Of a DNA stretch of 25,212 bases, positions 9,024 through 17,841 are shown one piece after another. Under the pieces are notes generated by a model. It made no database searches, was not told the origin of the DNA, and was given only the letters and a program-made list of their open reading frames with translations. Both the position numbers and the translations under genes were made by a program. This stretch comes from Nitrosomonadales bacterium. Lineage in GTDB: Bacteria; Pseudomonadota; Gammaproteobacteria; Burkholderiales; Gallionellaceae. Numbering within the stretch: position 1 is the first letter of the stretch; each line of letters begins with the position of its first letter. Location of the stretch: the NCBI GenBank assembly GCA_016716325.1, contig JADJWO010000007.1, positions 1-25,212 of the forward strand, in the 5' to 3' direction.

Positions 9024-9813
9024 TCAACTCAAAGCCAGGCGCGTGCCGATCAGCAGCAGCATCAACGCGAGGATGGGACGCAATACCTTTTCGGGTACTT
9101 TGGCGCTCAGGTGGCTGCCGATGTAAATGCCCGGCAGCGAACCCAGCCAACAGGCTGCCCAGCAGCACCAGATCCACCGTGCCCAGCGCCAGATGGCCAA
9201 ACCCGGCCACCGCCGTCAGCGGCACGGCATGGGCGATGTCAGTGCCCACCACCTTCACGGTGGTCAGGCGCGGATACAGGAACAGCAGCGCCACGGTACC
9301 GGGCACGCCGGCGCCGATGGAAGAGATGGTCGCAGCACGCCGACGATGGCACCGGTCGCGATGGTGGCGGCGGTCAGATGACGGTGGTGCAGTTCGTGCA
9401 CCTTGCCGTCGTCGCGCACCGCGATCTTCCTGATCCAGTCTTTCTTTAACAGCGCTACCGCCGTCAGCAGCAAGGCCACGCCCAGCACGCCGGTCACCAA
9501 CCCCTTGAGGAGTTCTCCATCCAGCCCGAGCAACAGGAACAAAGCGATGGTGGAGCAACGCGGCTGGCAGGCTGCCCAGACTGGGCAGGCCGACGATCTT
9601 CCATTCCACCGTGCCGTTGCGGCCATGCACCCAGCCGCCCAGCGCCTTGGTGATGGAGGCATACAGCAGGTCGGTGCCGACTGGGGTGGCTGGCACGGAC
9701 GCCGAAGAACAAGCACCAACAGCGGCGTCATCAGCGACCCGCCGCCGACGCCAGTCACCCGACGCCGATCAGCCCCACGACAAAGCCAAAGATGGTATAA
9801 GGAAAGTCTCCAC
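9024..9813 (-). CDS. TSUP (TauE/SafE) family membrane transporter
   Basis: Starting from the GTG at 9813 and repairing breaks, the protein reads METFL-YTIFGFVVGLIGVG, TGVGGGSLMTPLLVLV, VGTDLLYASITKALGGWVHG, LGLDGELLKGLVTGVLGVAL, ATIATGAIVGVL, ISSIGAGVPGTVALLFLYPR and VVGTDIAHAVPLTAVAGFGH. These are the two related halves of the TauE/SafE (DUF81) fold with glycine-rich motifs and about eight membrane helices. Length is about 263 residues. The family exports or imports small sulfur anions. Upstream of cysI and divergent from cysB, a role in sulfate or sulfite traffic is likely but inferred. Breaks lie near 9798, 9765, 9700, 9560, 9335 and 9145. Confidence 0.85.
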
Positions 9814-9928
9814 GTTATGCCCATCGGTTCTATTGATGGGGCGCATTCAAATTGCGCATCGTTATATTCCTAAATACTTTTTATGTTTAGAGTTTAATAA
9901 CCATTTCGAATAAGCCCGGGAACGCCGC
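9814..9928. promoter_or_regulatory. Divergent intergenic region between the cys operon and cysB
   Basis: This AT-rich stretch (for example TTATATTCCTAAATACTTTTTATGTTTAGAG, split at about 9860-9895) lies between the TSUP start and the cysB-like gene and should hold promoters for both. TATAAC on the minus strand near 9870 could be a -10 box, but I cannot pair it confidently with a -35. A CysB site is expected here from known cys regulation, but no consensus is strict enough to call one. Confidence 0.35.
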
Positions 9929-10909
9929 GAGACTTCCAGCAACTGAAGTACCTGGGTGAGATCGTGCGCTGCAACTGGAACATCTCCGATCACGCCAATT
10001 CGCTCTACACCTCGCAACCCCCCGTGAGCAAACAGATAAAGTTGCTGGAAGAGGAACTGGGCATCGATACGTCTTCGTGCGCGGCAGCAAGCGCATCGTC
10101 GCCATCACCGAGCCGGGCAAGGCGGTCATCGAGATCGCCCATTGCGTACTGAGGGCCGAGAACCTGAGACGGTAGGGGAAGAATTCAAACAGCAGGACAG
10201 CGGCACGCTTTATCATCGCCACCACCCACGCCCAGACGCGATACGCCCTGCCGCAAGTGGTCAAAGCCTTCATGCAGGCCTCCCGCGGTGTGAAGCTGGG
10301 GCTGCACCAGGGCAATCCAGGCACAGATTGCAGGAACAAGTGCTATCCGGCTTGAGGCCAGCATCCGCATCGCCACCTGGAGCGCTCTCGCCGCCGACGA
10401 ACGAGTGACCCTGCCCTGCTACGATTGGCACCACTGCGTATTCATTGCCGACCGGCCATCCCCTGCTGCAGGAGAAAGCGCCTGACCCTGAAGAAACTGG
10501 CGCAATACCCCATCATACCTACGACTTCGCCTTTGCCGGACGCAACAAGATCAACCAGGCGTTGTGACCGAGGAAATAGAATCAGGGAACATCCCTGACC
10601 GGCATCGACGCCGACGTGATCAAGACCTATGTGGAACTGGGGCTGGAGTCGGCATCGTGGCGCAGATAACCTTCATCCCCGGAACGCGACAAGCAACTGC
10701 GCATGATCGATGCAGGACACCTGATCGAAACCCAGCACCACGCGCATCGCCATCCGCCAGAACCAGTACCTGCGTGGATACACTTTACGACTTCATCGAA
10801 CTGTTCGCACCGCACCTGCGCGCGAAGTGGTCGCAAAGCGCTGCATTTTGACGAAATGACCAAAGCACAACACGCGTTGCAACGAGCTTTCTGGAGATAT
10901 GCTGCATGA
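9929..10909 (+). pseudogene. cysB: CysB-like LysR-family regulator, heavily frameshifted
   Basis: The translation matches CysB across its length, but only piecewise: DFQQLKYLGEIVRCNWNISD, then LYTSQPPVSKQIKLLEEELG (the LysR winged helix), EPGKAVIEIAHCVLRAENLR, TTHAQTRYALPQVVKAFMQA, KLGLHQGNP, LPCYDWHH, LTLKKLAQYP, IDADVIKTYVELGLG-like sequence near 10600-10645, and YDFIELFAPHLR near the end. At least eight indels are needed within 0.9 kb, denser than in neighbouring genes. No in-frame ATG precedes DFQQL; a TAA lies upstream. CysB activates cys genes with N-acetylserine as inducer, which fits its divergent position. It may be a true pseudogene or a badly resolved stretch. Confidence 0.8.
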
Positions 10910-11243
10910 CGGCTTAAACTACTCCCGCAAAACCCTGAGAGTGATGCGTTCGCAGCCATCCACAGTGCGGCCCGAGGATTGCACCGTGCAGGGTGCCATC
11001 ACCAAAACAACGCTGCGTGAATCGGACGCGCTCTGCCTGGAATTTCGGTCCCGGAATTCCAATGCCAAGGACATCAAACGCATTCGTGAGCATGCTCACG
11101 TCAGCCAGTCCAATATTTGCGCGCTACTTGAATACCAGCGAGTCCACAGTCCAAAGTGGGAAACCGGCCAGGAGCGCCCAAGCGGAATAGCGCTTCGGTT
11201 ATTGAGTGTGGTTGGAAAAGCACGCCGCAGGTGCCTCGTCTGA
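10899..11243 (+). CDS. XRE-family helix-turn-helix regulator (NadS/antitoxin-like), frameshifted
   Basis: Read across frames, the protein contains SDAFAAIHSAARGLHRAG, AITKTTLRE-(F)DALCLEFR, NAKDIKRIREHAHVSQ, FARYLNTSESTVQ, KWETGQERPSGIALRLLSVV and a C-terminal VLV. This is the HTH layout of NadS-like antitoxins and of small XRE regulators usually paired with a RelE-like toxin. No toxin gene is visible beside it, as cysB ends directly upstream. At least four breaks occur (near 10940, 10998, 11030-11055 and 11150). The start is uncertain: the ATG at 10899 overlaps the end of cysB. Confidence 0.65.
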   Translation: MLHDGLNYSRKTLRVMRSQPSTVRPEDCTVQGAITKTTLRESDALCLEFRSRNSNAKDIKRIREHAHVSQSNICALLEYQRVHSPKWETGQERPSGIALRLLSVVGKARRRCLV

Positions 11244-11476
11244 GCATTACCGATTTCTGCGAATATTACGGTCGCGTCCCAAGCTGGTTGCGAAAGTCAT
11301 TGCTGTCCTTTTAGTGGAGGTATTAACGACGTGGTTTGGCCAGATGCCGCCGCCGCTCGGGCGATATGGAGGCCGGGCATGAGATACTTTCCCTGATTTC
11401 CCCCGGGGCGGGATAGCGTACAGGCATAAATCCTTTTCCAGGGCAAATTCATGCCGCCCCCTTTGGCGCTCCCCTG

Positions 11477-12718
11477 TCAACTGCACTCCAGCACCGGGTA
11501 CGCGAATCGTCCAACCGTCCCTCCTGCCCTGCGCTTTTGCATTGTGCCGCAGACAGACAGTACGTTATCCCCATGCTTGTGGTTGATGGCGTGCATTGTC
11601 TCCAGTAGTTTGAGGTGCTTTTCCTCCTCCTGCCGTTCTGCCATCTGGAACAGATCGAAGTTCCCTGACTGGCGGATGCCGATACCGCCGGCGATCAAGC
11701 CACAGGCACGATAGAACCGGTCAGGATCGTAGAGCGAATCCAGTGTCCTGCCCGCTTCACGCGCCAGCAGAAAGTAATCCGCACTTGCGTAGAGCAACTC
11801 GGATGTGCTGGCCTGTTTGTCGAATGACTTCAGCGTCAGAAAGACGGTCAGTTGCTTGGCAGTCAGGCGTTTGGTGATGAGTTCTTTGGATAGTCGCATG
11901 GCATGATTGAGTAGATGTGCGTAGATGATCTGCTTGTCTTGCGTGACTTCGCCCATCGATGCGGTTCTGGCCACGCTCTTGGGTATCATGACTTCGGTCT
12001 CGACCTTGTAGATGGGTGTGCCGTTGAGTTCGTGCCACAGATCGGTACCGGCTTTGCCCAGCAATCGTTTTATTTCCCTTTCGGGGGTATCCACAAAATC
12101 CGCTGCGGTGCGAATATCGAACTTGTTGAGCAGTGCCTGGCGGTTGCCGCCGATACCGGGGATGTCACGCACGTTGACCTGTTGCAGAAAGTCATGGATA
12201 CGTCTGCCTGCCACGATGGTGGTGCCATCGGGCTTGTTGTATTCGGAGGCCATCTTGGCCAGTGTGCGGGTGACGGAGATGCCGACCGAGACGGTGATGC
12301 CGACCTCATGCCGGATGGTGATGCGAATCTCATCGGCGATGGCCTGATAGGGTTTGCGGTACAGGCTGCGTAGCCCGTTCAGGTCCATGAAACCTTCATC
12401 GATGGAATACTCCTCGACTACCGGGCTATAGCGTCTGAGGATGGCGAACAGCTTGTCGGATATCTGGCCGTAATAACGAAAGTCTGCAGGCAAGTAGTTC
12501 GCCTGCGGCAACAGTTTTCTGGCTTCCCAGACCGGCATGCCGGTGGTGATTCCCGCCGCCTTGGCATCATAGGTCTTGGCCACCACGCAGGCATCCTGAC
12601 TGGACAGCACGCAGATGGGCTGGCCTTTCAGGTCGGGGCGGCGTAGCTGTTCACAGGAGGCGAAAAAACAGTCTGCATCCACATGCGCGATGGCATTGGG
12701 CCAGTTGCTGATGAGCAT
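11477..12718 (-). CDS. umuC: Y-family translesion DNA polymerase (UmuC-like)
   Basis: This intact 413-residue protein carries the Y-family catalytic residues. Asp14 lies in IAHVDADCFFASCEQLRRPD, and Asp107-Glu108 in VVEEYSIDEGFMDL. The helix-hairpin-helix region follows (VNVRDIPGIGGNRQALLNKF), then the little-finger region. The C-terminal ETMHAINHKHGDNVLSVCG resembles the tail of E. coli UmuC (DUF4113-like). Such polymerases copy past damaged bases during the SOS response and need a processed UmuD partner. The gene begins 15 bases after the stop of the lexA/umuD-like gene, with no good Shine-Dalgarno, so coupled translation is likely. It has no frameshift, unlike nearly all flanking genes. 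Confidence 0.93.
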   Translation of the reverse strand: MLISNWPNAIAHVDADCFFASCEQLRRPDLKGQPICVLSSQDACVVAKTYDAKAAGITTGMPVWEARKLLPQANYLPADFRYYGQISDKLFAILRRYSPVVEEYSIDEGFMDLNGLRSLYRKPYQAIADEIRITIRHEVGITVSVGISVTRTLAKMASEYNKPDGTTIVAGRRIHDFLQQVNVRDIPGIGGNRQALLNKFDIRTAADFVDTPEREIKRLLGKAGTDLWHELNGTPIYKVETEVMIPKSVARTASMGEVTQDKQIIYAHLLNHAMRLSKELITKRLTAKQLTVFLTLKSFDKQASTSELLYASADYFLLAREAGRTLDSLYDPDRFYRACGLIAGGIGIRQSGNFDLFQMAERQEEEKHLKLLETMHAINHKHGDNVLSVCGTMQKRRAGGTVGRFAYPVLECS

Positions 12719-12733
12719 GATGGATACGCCGGA

Positions 12734-13312
12734 TTATTTGTACTTGCGGAACTGGCCGACGACGATGCCGAAGATCTCCATGTCACCCTTGGGGCGGATG
12801 ACTGGGTAAGCCGGATTGGCGGGGATCAGCACAAATTCGTTCTTCTCTTTGCCGAGCGTCTTCAGGGTGAATTCGTTATCGATGATGGCGACGACCATGT
12901 CCCCCACGTTCGCCATGATGCGTTTTTCCACGATGACGGTATCGCCCGGCAAGATACCGGCATCGATCATGGAATCGCCTTTGACGTTGACCAGCACGGT
13001 ACTGGATGGGTGTGAGACCAGAAACTCGTCGATGGTCAGCGTGTCATGCTGCGCGTCCCCTGCCGGGCTGGGAAAACCGGCGCGTACGCTGTCGAAGATC
13101 GGGCGTTCAAAGAACCGCTTGCCGGGTTTGAGACGTTTTTCCGGGGTGGATTCCAGATAACCCTGCAGCTTGAGCCGTGCCACCAGTGCCGCCACCGGCG
13201 ATTTGGACTTCATGCCGACGATGCCCATGATGGTCGAATACGGCGGCAACACGCCAGTTTCGGCGTAATAGTCCTGAAGCTTGGCCAGATAGGTTGAATC
13301 GATGTTTTCCAT
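12734..13312 (-). CDS. LexA/UmuD-like repressor with S24 autoprotease domain
   Basis: This intact 192-residue protein has an N-terminal winged helix (about residues 5-60: LAKLQDYYAETGVLPPYSTI ... VAALVARLKLQGYLES) as in LexA. Its C-terminal S24 peptidase domain is closest in wording to UmuD. The likely scissile bond is Ala78-Gly79 in VRAGFPSPAG, the nucleophile Ser114 in VKGDSMIDAGILPGD, and the general base Lys151 in NEFTLKTLG. It can therefore be both repressor and polymerase accessory protein, like UmuDAb of Acinetobacter. The start ATG at 13312 lacks a Shine-Dalgarno. It is the first gene of an operon with umuC. Confidence 0.9.
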   Translation of the reverse strand: MENIDSTYLAKLQDYYAETGVLPPYSTIMGIVGMKSKSPVAALVARLKLQGYLESTPEKRLKPGKRFFERPIFDSVRAGFPSPAGDAQHDTLTIDEFLVSHPSSTVLVNVKGDSMIDAGILPGDTVIVEKRIMANVGDMVVAIIDNEFTLKTLGKEKNEFVLIPANPAYPVIRPKGDMEIFGIVVGQFRKYK

Positions 13313-13318
13313 GGGATA

Positions 13319-13348
13319 ACAGTAATGGAACGAACGTTCTATTGTCAA
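13319..13348 (-). promoter_or_regulatory. lexA-umuC promoter with GAAC-N4-GTTC operator in the spacer
   Basis: On the minus strand TTGACA (13343-13348) is followed after 18 bases by TACTGT (13319-13324), 6 bases before the ATG. The spacer contains GAACGTTCGTTC (13328-13339), which fits GAAC-N4-GTTC, the Gram-positive type LexA box. A repressor bound there would block polymerase. Transcription would start near the A of the start codon, so the mRNA may be leaderless. Confidence 0.6.
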
Positions 13349-13375
13349 GATGATTAGTCATCCTCATGGGGGGGC

Positions 13376-13461
13376 TTATTGAGCCTTCCATAAATCAGAA
13401 CAAGACGATCAGAAATGAAGTCGAGTGAAAAAAACCGCGTCATTCCCGCGCAAGCGGGAAT
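13376..13461 (-). repeat. 80-bp dispersed repeat, copy B, with dRS3-like palindrome
   Basis: Positions 13376-13455 are the inverted second copy of 3607-3686 (77/80 identical). Here the palindrome at one end is complete: ATTCCCGC (13442-13449), GCAA loop, GCGGGAAT (13454-13461). The element lies upstream of the lexA-umuC operon. Confidence 0.9.
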
Positions 13462-13662
13462 CCAGAGGGGGTTTAATGGAAATGCATTTTTCTTGCTGGA
13501 TTGGATGATGGAACAAGCCTTCCGTGTGCGAGCAGACCGTTTCACGCAATTTTCCGTCCGGCGATTCGAGTTTGAACCGTCGACAGATTGTCGACAGTTC
13601 CATGCCGCTGATTTTTGCGCCACATGATGAGATACCAATAGTCCTTGGATTCTGGCTATCCG

Positions 13663-14470
13663 TCAGCGCCGCAACCACATCTCGACGGCGCGACATTCAC
13701 CATCTTCATTCGCCGCCCGTTCCAATTGCACACTGGCGACCAACTCAAGGAGCTTCGTCCGGGTTTAATTCCGTATTGCGCTTTGACCCGATGCAGCCAG
13801 CCGAAATAAAGGCGTAAGGCATCCGCCGAATACCCTTCCTCCAGCAAGGCGAGCATGGTTTGCATGCATAGCCGTTCGAATTCGGGTCGAATCTCAAGGC
13901 GATCTCGTTCAGGAATTTGCGCGATACGTGGTCGATCTTCTCGTTCTCACGCCAGCGGGCTTCTGTTCTGGCCAGCCAATTGCTGCCGCGCTGCTGCCAG
14001 ATATCACGCTGCATCGCCAAGTCCTCTTCGCCTTCCATGAACGATCCTTGCATGAGTCGGCAGGCATGTTTCTCGATGTGGAACGCTTGCTGGGGCAAAC
14101 CCTGTTCATGCAGCGTCTCAGCAGTCTGGCAGAGCTGATCCCATTGCCAGATGTCCAGCGTGAAGTACTGCTCGTTAAAGGAGACCTTCCCTTGATGCCA
14201 GAGGATGAGCTGTGCGCCGCTCACCTTGGCGACCAGACGATCCGTCAGTTGCTTCCTGAGTTGACGCAGATTGAATTCGAGATTCTGTTCAGCCTTGTCG
14301 CCTTCCGCATCCGGCCACAGCAGGTCGATGATCTGCCGGGTCGGCACGTTGCGACCTCCGCAGGCCACCAGAAAACTGAACAACTGGCTGAGTTTGCGTG
14401 AACGCCATTGATGCACCTCGCTACAACGTCCATCGATCTGCATACTCAGACCACCAAGGTCTGCACGCAA
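13663..14470 (-). CDS. SARP/BTAD-type transcriptional activator
   Basis: The N-terminal part is an OmpR/SARP-like winged helix: LRADLGGLSMQIDGR, then WRSRKLSQLFSFLVACGGRN, TRQIIDLLWPDAEGDKAEQN and LEFNLRQLRKQLTDRLVAKV. It is followed by the helical bacterial transcriptional activator domain (CQTAETLHEQGLPQQAFHIE, ACRLMQGSFMEGEEDLAMQR, and after a frameshift MQTMLALLEEGYSADALRLY). The stop is at 13663 after two breaks (near 13870 and 13755), giving EMWLRR at the end. The start is either TTG at 14470, which keeps the family-typical LGG, or ATG at 14443. No receiver domain is attached. SARP proteins bind short direct repeats with an 11-bp period; such repeats occur upstream of the pilus genes. 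The gene follows the histidine kinase and may share its control. Confidence 0.8.
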
Positions 14471-14667
14471 ATTCGCTTTCCACTCTCCGTAGCCGAATGG
14501 ATCGGCGCATTAGCCTCAAGCCCATGTTTGACGCTCCCTGTATCGATCATGTATGTATCTGAACCACACTCATGATAGGGAGAACGGACTTTAGAGCATC
14601 ACACGAATACGCTAGACCGAAATGCATAGACCTACATACATCTGGCCGCTTACCTGAACATATAACC

Positions 14668-16531
14668 TCACACAGACACGCCGAATTGACCGTATTCCAC
14701 CGGCATACACACAAGAATCGCCGTGCCTTTGCCTGGCGCACTCTCGATTTCGACATTCCCCCGAGTTCGGCTGCGCGTGTGCGAATGTTGCTCAAACCGC
14801 GCCCCGCGCGCGGTGCCTCCGGCATACCGCAGCCATTGTCTCGGATCTCAATGCAGGCCCTTTTCCCTTCATCCCGGCAAAAGGCGGAGACAATCAGCGT
14901 ATTGGCAGCCGCATGCCGAACGACATTCGTAATCGCCTCTCGCATGATGCGTGCAAGGTGCAGGCCAAACCCCGTCTTCAAGCGGCATTCCATCGGCAGT
15001 TCTCCCAGCTTCCATTTGATCTTGAGCGGGGTATGTGCGACCTGCGGCTCGATACGGCTGCGCACCATGCCAATGATCATGCCCACATCGTTGTTGTCCT
15101 CACCGATGGCATCCACCAGCAGACGCATATCGACGATGGCCTGATCCAGTGCCTTCAATATTCCTTCATCCTTGCGCCCGTCATTGGAGAGCATGCTCTT
15201 CAACGCCATCAGATGGCCTCCCATCCCGTCGTGCAGCTCGCGCGAGAAATTCTGGCGTTCGGCTAATATGATGTTCTTGCGCTCCAGTTCCATCCGCTTG
15301 GCATGTTCGGCACTCAGCTCCAGGCTGACCTCACCGATCTGTTGTTCGATCAGTTGACGGCGGCGTTCTTCGCTATCGAGCACCTTCGAGAATTGCAGCG
15401 TCATCCACAGTCCCAGCAGCAGCAGCACCAGCAGCGGGCCGAACTGCATCACCAGCAAAGTCCCCAGTTGGCTGCCCGTGACGATCGCCAGCCAATCGTG
15501 TATCCCGATGACCAGACAACAGGCGATGGCGATCGCCATGCCCAGCGCCCGCCCCTGCCGTTCCAGCCAGAATCTGCGCGCACAGAACGCGATCAAGTAG
15601 AAGCCTGCGGCGATAGCGCCGATGTGCGTAATGTTGAACCAGGTGACGATCATGTCACCCGCGAACACCAGATTGATGATAGAAGTTGAGATGAAGTACA
15701 CCGCAGCGACTGCTTCGATGCGCGGCCAGGAACCGCCACGAAACGGTGCACCACCATCAACAGGGCGAGCGTATAAAACTGATGGGCTCTGCCAGCCATT
15801 CCCAGACATAGCGGCTCATCCACAGCGGCGGATAAAGCAGCAACTGGTTGGCGATAACGATGCTCCAGAACACCCCCGATGCACACATCCATCCATACAG
15901 CGACTCGCCTTTTCGCAACAACCACAAGGTCAGCAACACCAGCGTGACGATCAGCGTCATGGCCAGCGCCGCCACACTGAGCGTGGTATCCACGAAATAG
16001 GCCTGTTCACAGAGCGGCCGCACCGCCTCGTCGCGACCGAAATAGACACTCCCGATCCCGCCGCCATCATTCGGATAGGCATACACCCGGATGTACAGCC
16101 AGTTGTCCGACGGCTTCAAGGCTCTTTCCGTGAACACGAAATACAAAGGGCGGTGCCAGTTGCGCGCAACCGGATCGTCCATGCTGCCGCCGTCGCCGAT
16201 CAGCCGGTCGTTCACCCAGACTTCGGCATTCCATATCCAGCCGGGGCAATAGCACGCCAAGCTTGCCGGTACCCAGTGCGACATCGTACAACGGCATGCG
16301 ATACCAGGCATGACCGCCATAGCCGGGATAACGCTTGTTCCAGCTATCCGGCATCTCCAACGGCTCCCAGTCACCCGAATGCGGCGGGCGAACCACATCC
16401 GGCGTACTGCGCACCGACTCTGCACGGGTGATGAGCTGATACCGCGCATCCGGCGCGACCGCCTCTGCCTGCGCGGAAAATGCAGCCACCAGCAGGATAA
16501 AAAATAACGCCGCGCGCAGCTTATTGGCCAT
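14668..16531 (-). CDS. Sensor histidine kinase, 7TM-type sensor with HisKA_3/HATPase domains
   Basis: A signal peptide (MANKLRAALFFILLVAAFSA) leads a periplasmic region with WEPLEMPDSWNKRYPGYGGH, AEVWVNDRLIGDGGSMDD and LYIRVYAYPNDGGGIGS. This resembles galactose-binding-like or 7TMR-DISM sensor domains. About seven membrane helices follow (starting VAALAMTLIVTLVLLTLWLL). The cytoplasmic part has the NarX/DesK-type H-box FSRELHDGMGGHLMALKSML, N-box REAITNVVRHAAAN, EIRDNGCGMP and GRGLSNIRTRAAELGG. With the frame break in a G run at about 14759 repaired, the protein ends VCMPVEYGQFGVSV at 14668. Other breaks lie near 16240, 15777 and 15735. It overlaps the response regulator stop by 11 bases, so the two are a pair. 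The ligand is unknown. Confidence 0.87.
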
Positions 16532-17191
16532 TCAGATTGATCAAGCCCAACTGGCAGGCTTCGAACACCGCCTCGTTGCGGCTGTTCACTTCCAGTTTCT
16601 TGTAGATATTGCGGATATGCGAAACCACGGTGTGCACACTGTTGCCCATCATCCCGGCGATCTCGTCGCGCGAATAGCCACGTGCCACCAGTTGCAGCAC
16701 ATCCAGCTCCTTGGGCGACAAAGGCACTCTCAACGGCTGCGCTGGGGACGCTGCTGGGCGCAGCGCATTGATGATGAAACGTGCCACCGCAGGCGAGATC
16801 GGCGAGATACCGCCCAGCATCTCCATCGTCATCACCCCGATATCGTCCGGCATCAGATCCTTAAGCAGATACCCCACCGCCCCGCCCGGATCGCCTCCAC
16901 CACCCGGAATTCATCCGAGAACACCGTGATCACAATGGCCTCACTGCCCGTCTCGCGCGCCTTCAGCAAACGGATCAACTCCGCCCCGTTGCCGTCCGGC
17001 AGCCCCAGATCGACCAGCAACACATCCGGGCATTTCTGCATCAAGCGCTCGGCCTCCGCAAACGTCGCCGCCGCCCCGTGCAACGACAAGCCCGGATGCT
17101 GCACGATAGAGCGCGCAAAATGCTCGCGGACGGCATCATCATCCTCCACGATCAACACACTGCGCTGCGTATTCAACTCACTGGCACTCAT
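16521..17191 (-). CDS. NarL/FixJ-type response regulator (REC-LuxR HTH)
   Basis: The receiver domain reads MSASELNTQRSVLIVEDDDA, then CPDVLLVDLGLPDGNG with the phospho-accepting aspartate. The C-terminal LuxR-type HTH is PLSPKELDVLQLVARGYSRD, EIAGMMGNSVHTVVSHIRNI and YKKLEVNSRNEAVFEACQLG. One base is missing in a G run near 16870-16880 (AIRAGGAVGYLLKDL expected). The start at 17191 has a GGTGAG-type ribosome site; a longer in-frame start at 17230 exists. It is co-transcribed with the overlapping kinase gene and lies directly upstream of it and downstream of the pilin subunit genes. Confidence 0.9.
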
Positions 17192-17304
17192 CCACTCACC
17201 CTGCTCTGACCTTGCCGACTGGCCCGACACCCCGAATCTCCTCCAACACCCCCTGTCGCGTCAAGGAAAAATCCCGGCTCGATCACAGTCCGGCACAGAC
17301 CACC

Positions 17305-17670
17305 TCAATAGCTTATGCCGATGGTCAAGCGCTCAGACAGATCGAACAATGACGCACCGGCGCGGCGGCGCACCACGATCACACTGCCCGTCTCGCGCAC
17401 ATACTCCCAATGCCTCGCCGCGCGCCCTTCCAGCACGATGTGATACGCATGGCCGGGCACGAGGCGGATGCGCCGCTCGAACTGCCGTGAAATTCTGTTG
17501 GCAGATTGGAGATCAAAATCGTCATCATCCCCCGCCCCCGCCCGCTCCAAAGTCTGCACCGTGGTGGCCGTGACGCGGATCGTCGAGGTGACCGTGGCCG
17601 CAGATGCCTGCCCGAGGCAGACGAACATCGTTGCGATCAGCATGCCGCTGAAATATCTCCCCGCGATCAT
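17305..17670 (-). CDS. Short secreted protein with SCPU-like C-terminal tail
   Basis: This intact 121-residue ORF begins MIAGRYFSGMLIATMFVCLG with a signal peptide ending QASA and a GGAG ribosome site. The mature part starts ATVTSTIRVTATTVQTLER, like the SCPU pilins next door (TTAQVNVTATTVAATA). It ends RLTIGISY, as they end TITVTY. The middle is much shorter, charged and arginine-rich (SRQFERRIRLVPGHAYHIVL, VIVVRRRAGASL). It may be a reduced or specialised subunit, assembly factor or periplasmic cap of the pilus. The function is unknown, and the position at the end of the subunit operon is the main clue. Confidence 0.65.
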   Translation of the reverse strand: MIAGRYFSGMLIATMFVCLGQASAATVTSTIRVTATTVQTLERAGAGDDDDFDLQSANRISRQFERRIRLVPGHAYHIVLEGRAARHWEYVRETGSVIVVRRRAGASLFDLSERLTIGISY

Positions 17671-17786
17671 CGTCTCTCCATCGAGCTGAATCTAAACACC
17701 CCCGGCACAGCCGGAAGTTCATTGAATAAGTCCCCCGCAGGGGCAGAAAAACTTGAGCCGCCCAAGGCGGCCACAGCAACAGATTC

Positions 17787-17833
17787 CCTCTTTGTAACAA
17801 GAGGCTGAGGTAACGCCCCGCAATCGCGGGGCG
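17787..17833 (-). terminator. Tandem hairpins after the SCPU pilin genes
   Basis: Just downstream of the 17842 stop there are two perfect hairpins: GCCCCGC-type stem 17814-17821/17826-17833 with a 4-base loop, and CCTCTT/AAGAGG (17787-17792/17799-17804) with a 6-base loop. Neither has a long U run, so this may be partial termination or 3'-end protection of the abundant pilin mRNA. Confidence 0.5.
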
Positions 17834-17841
17834 CAACTCAA

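Noticed and set aside
11247..11486. 79-codon frame on the minus strand beyond umuC
   Set aside because: No recognisable motif, no ribosome site and composition like non-coding sequence; I see nothing supportable in 11244-11476.
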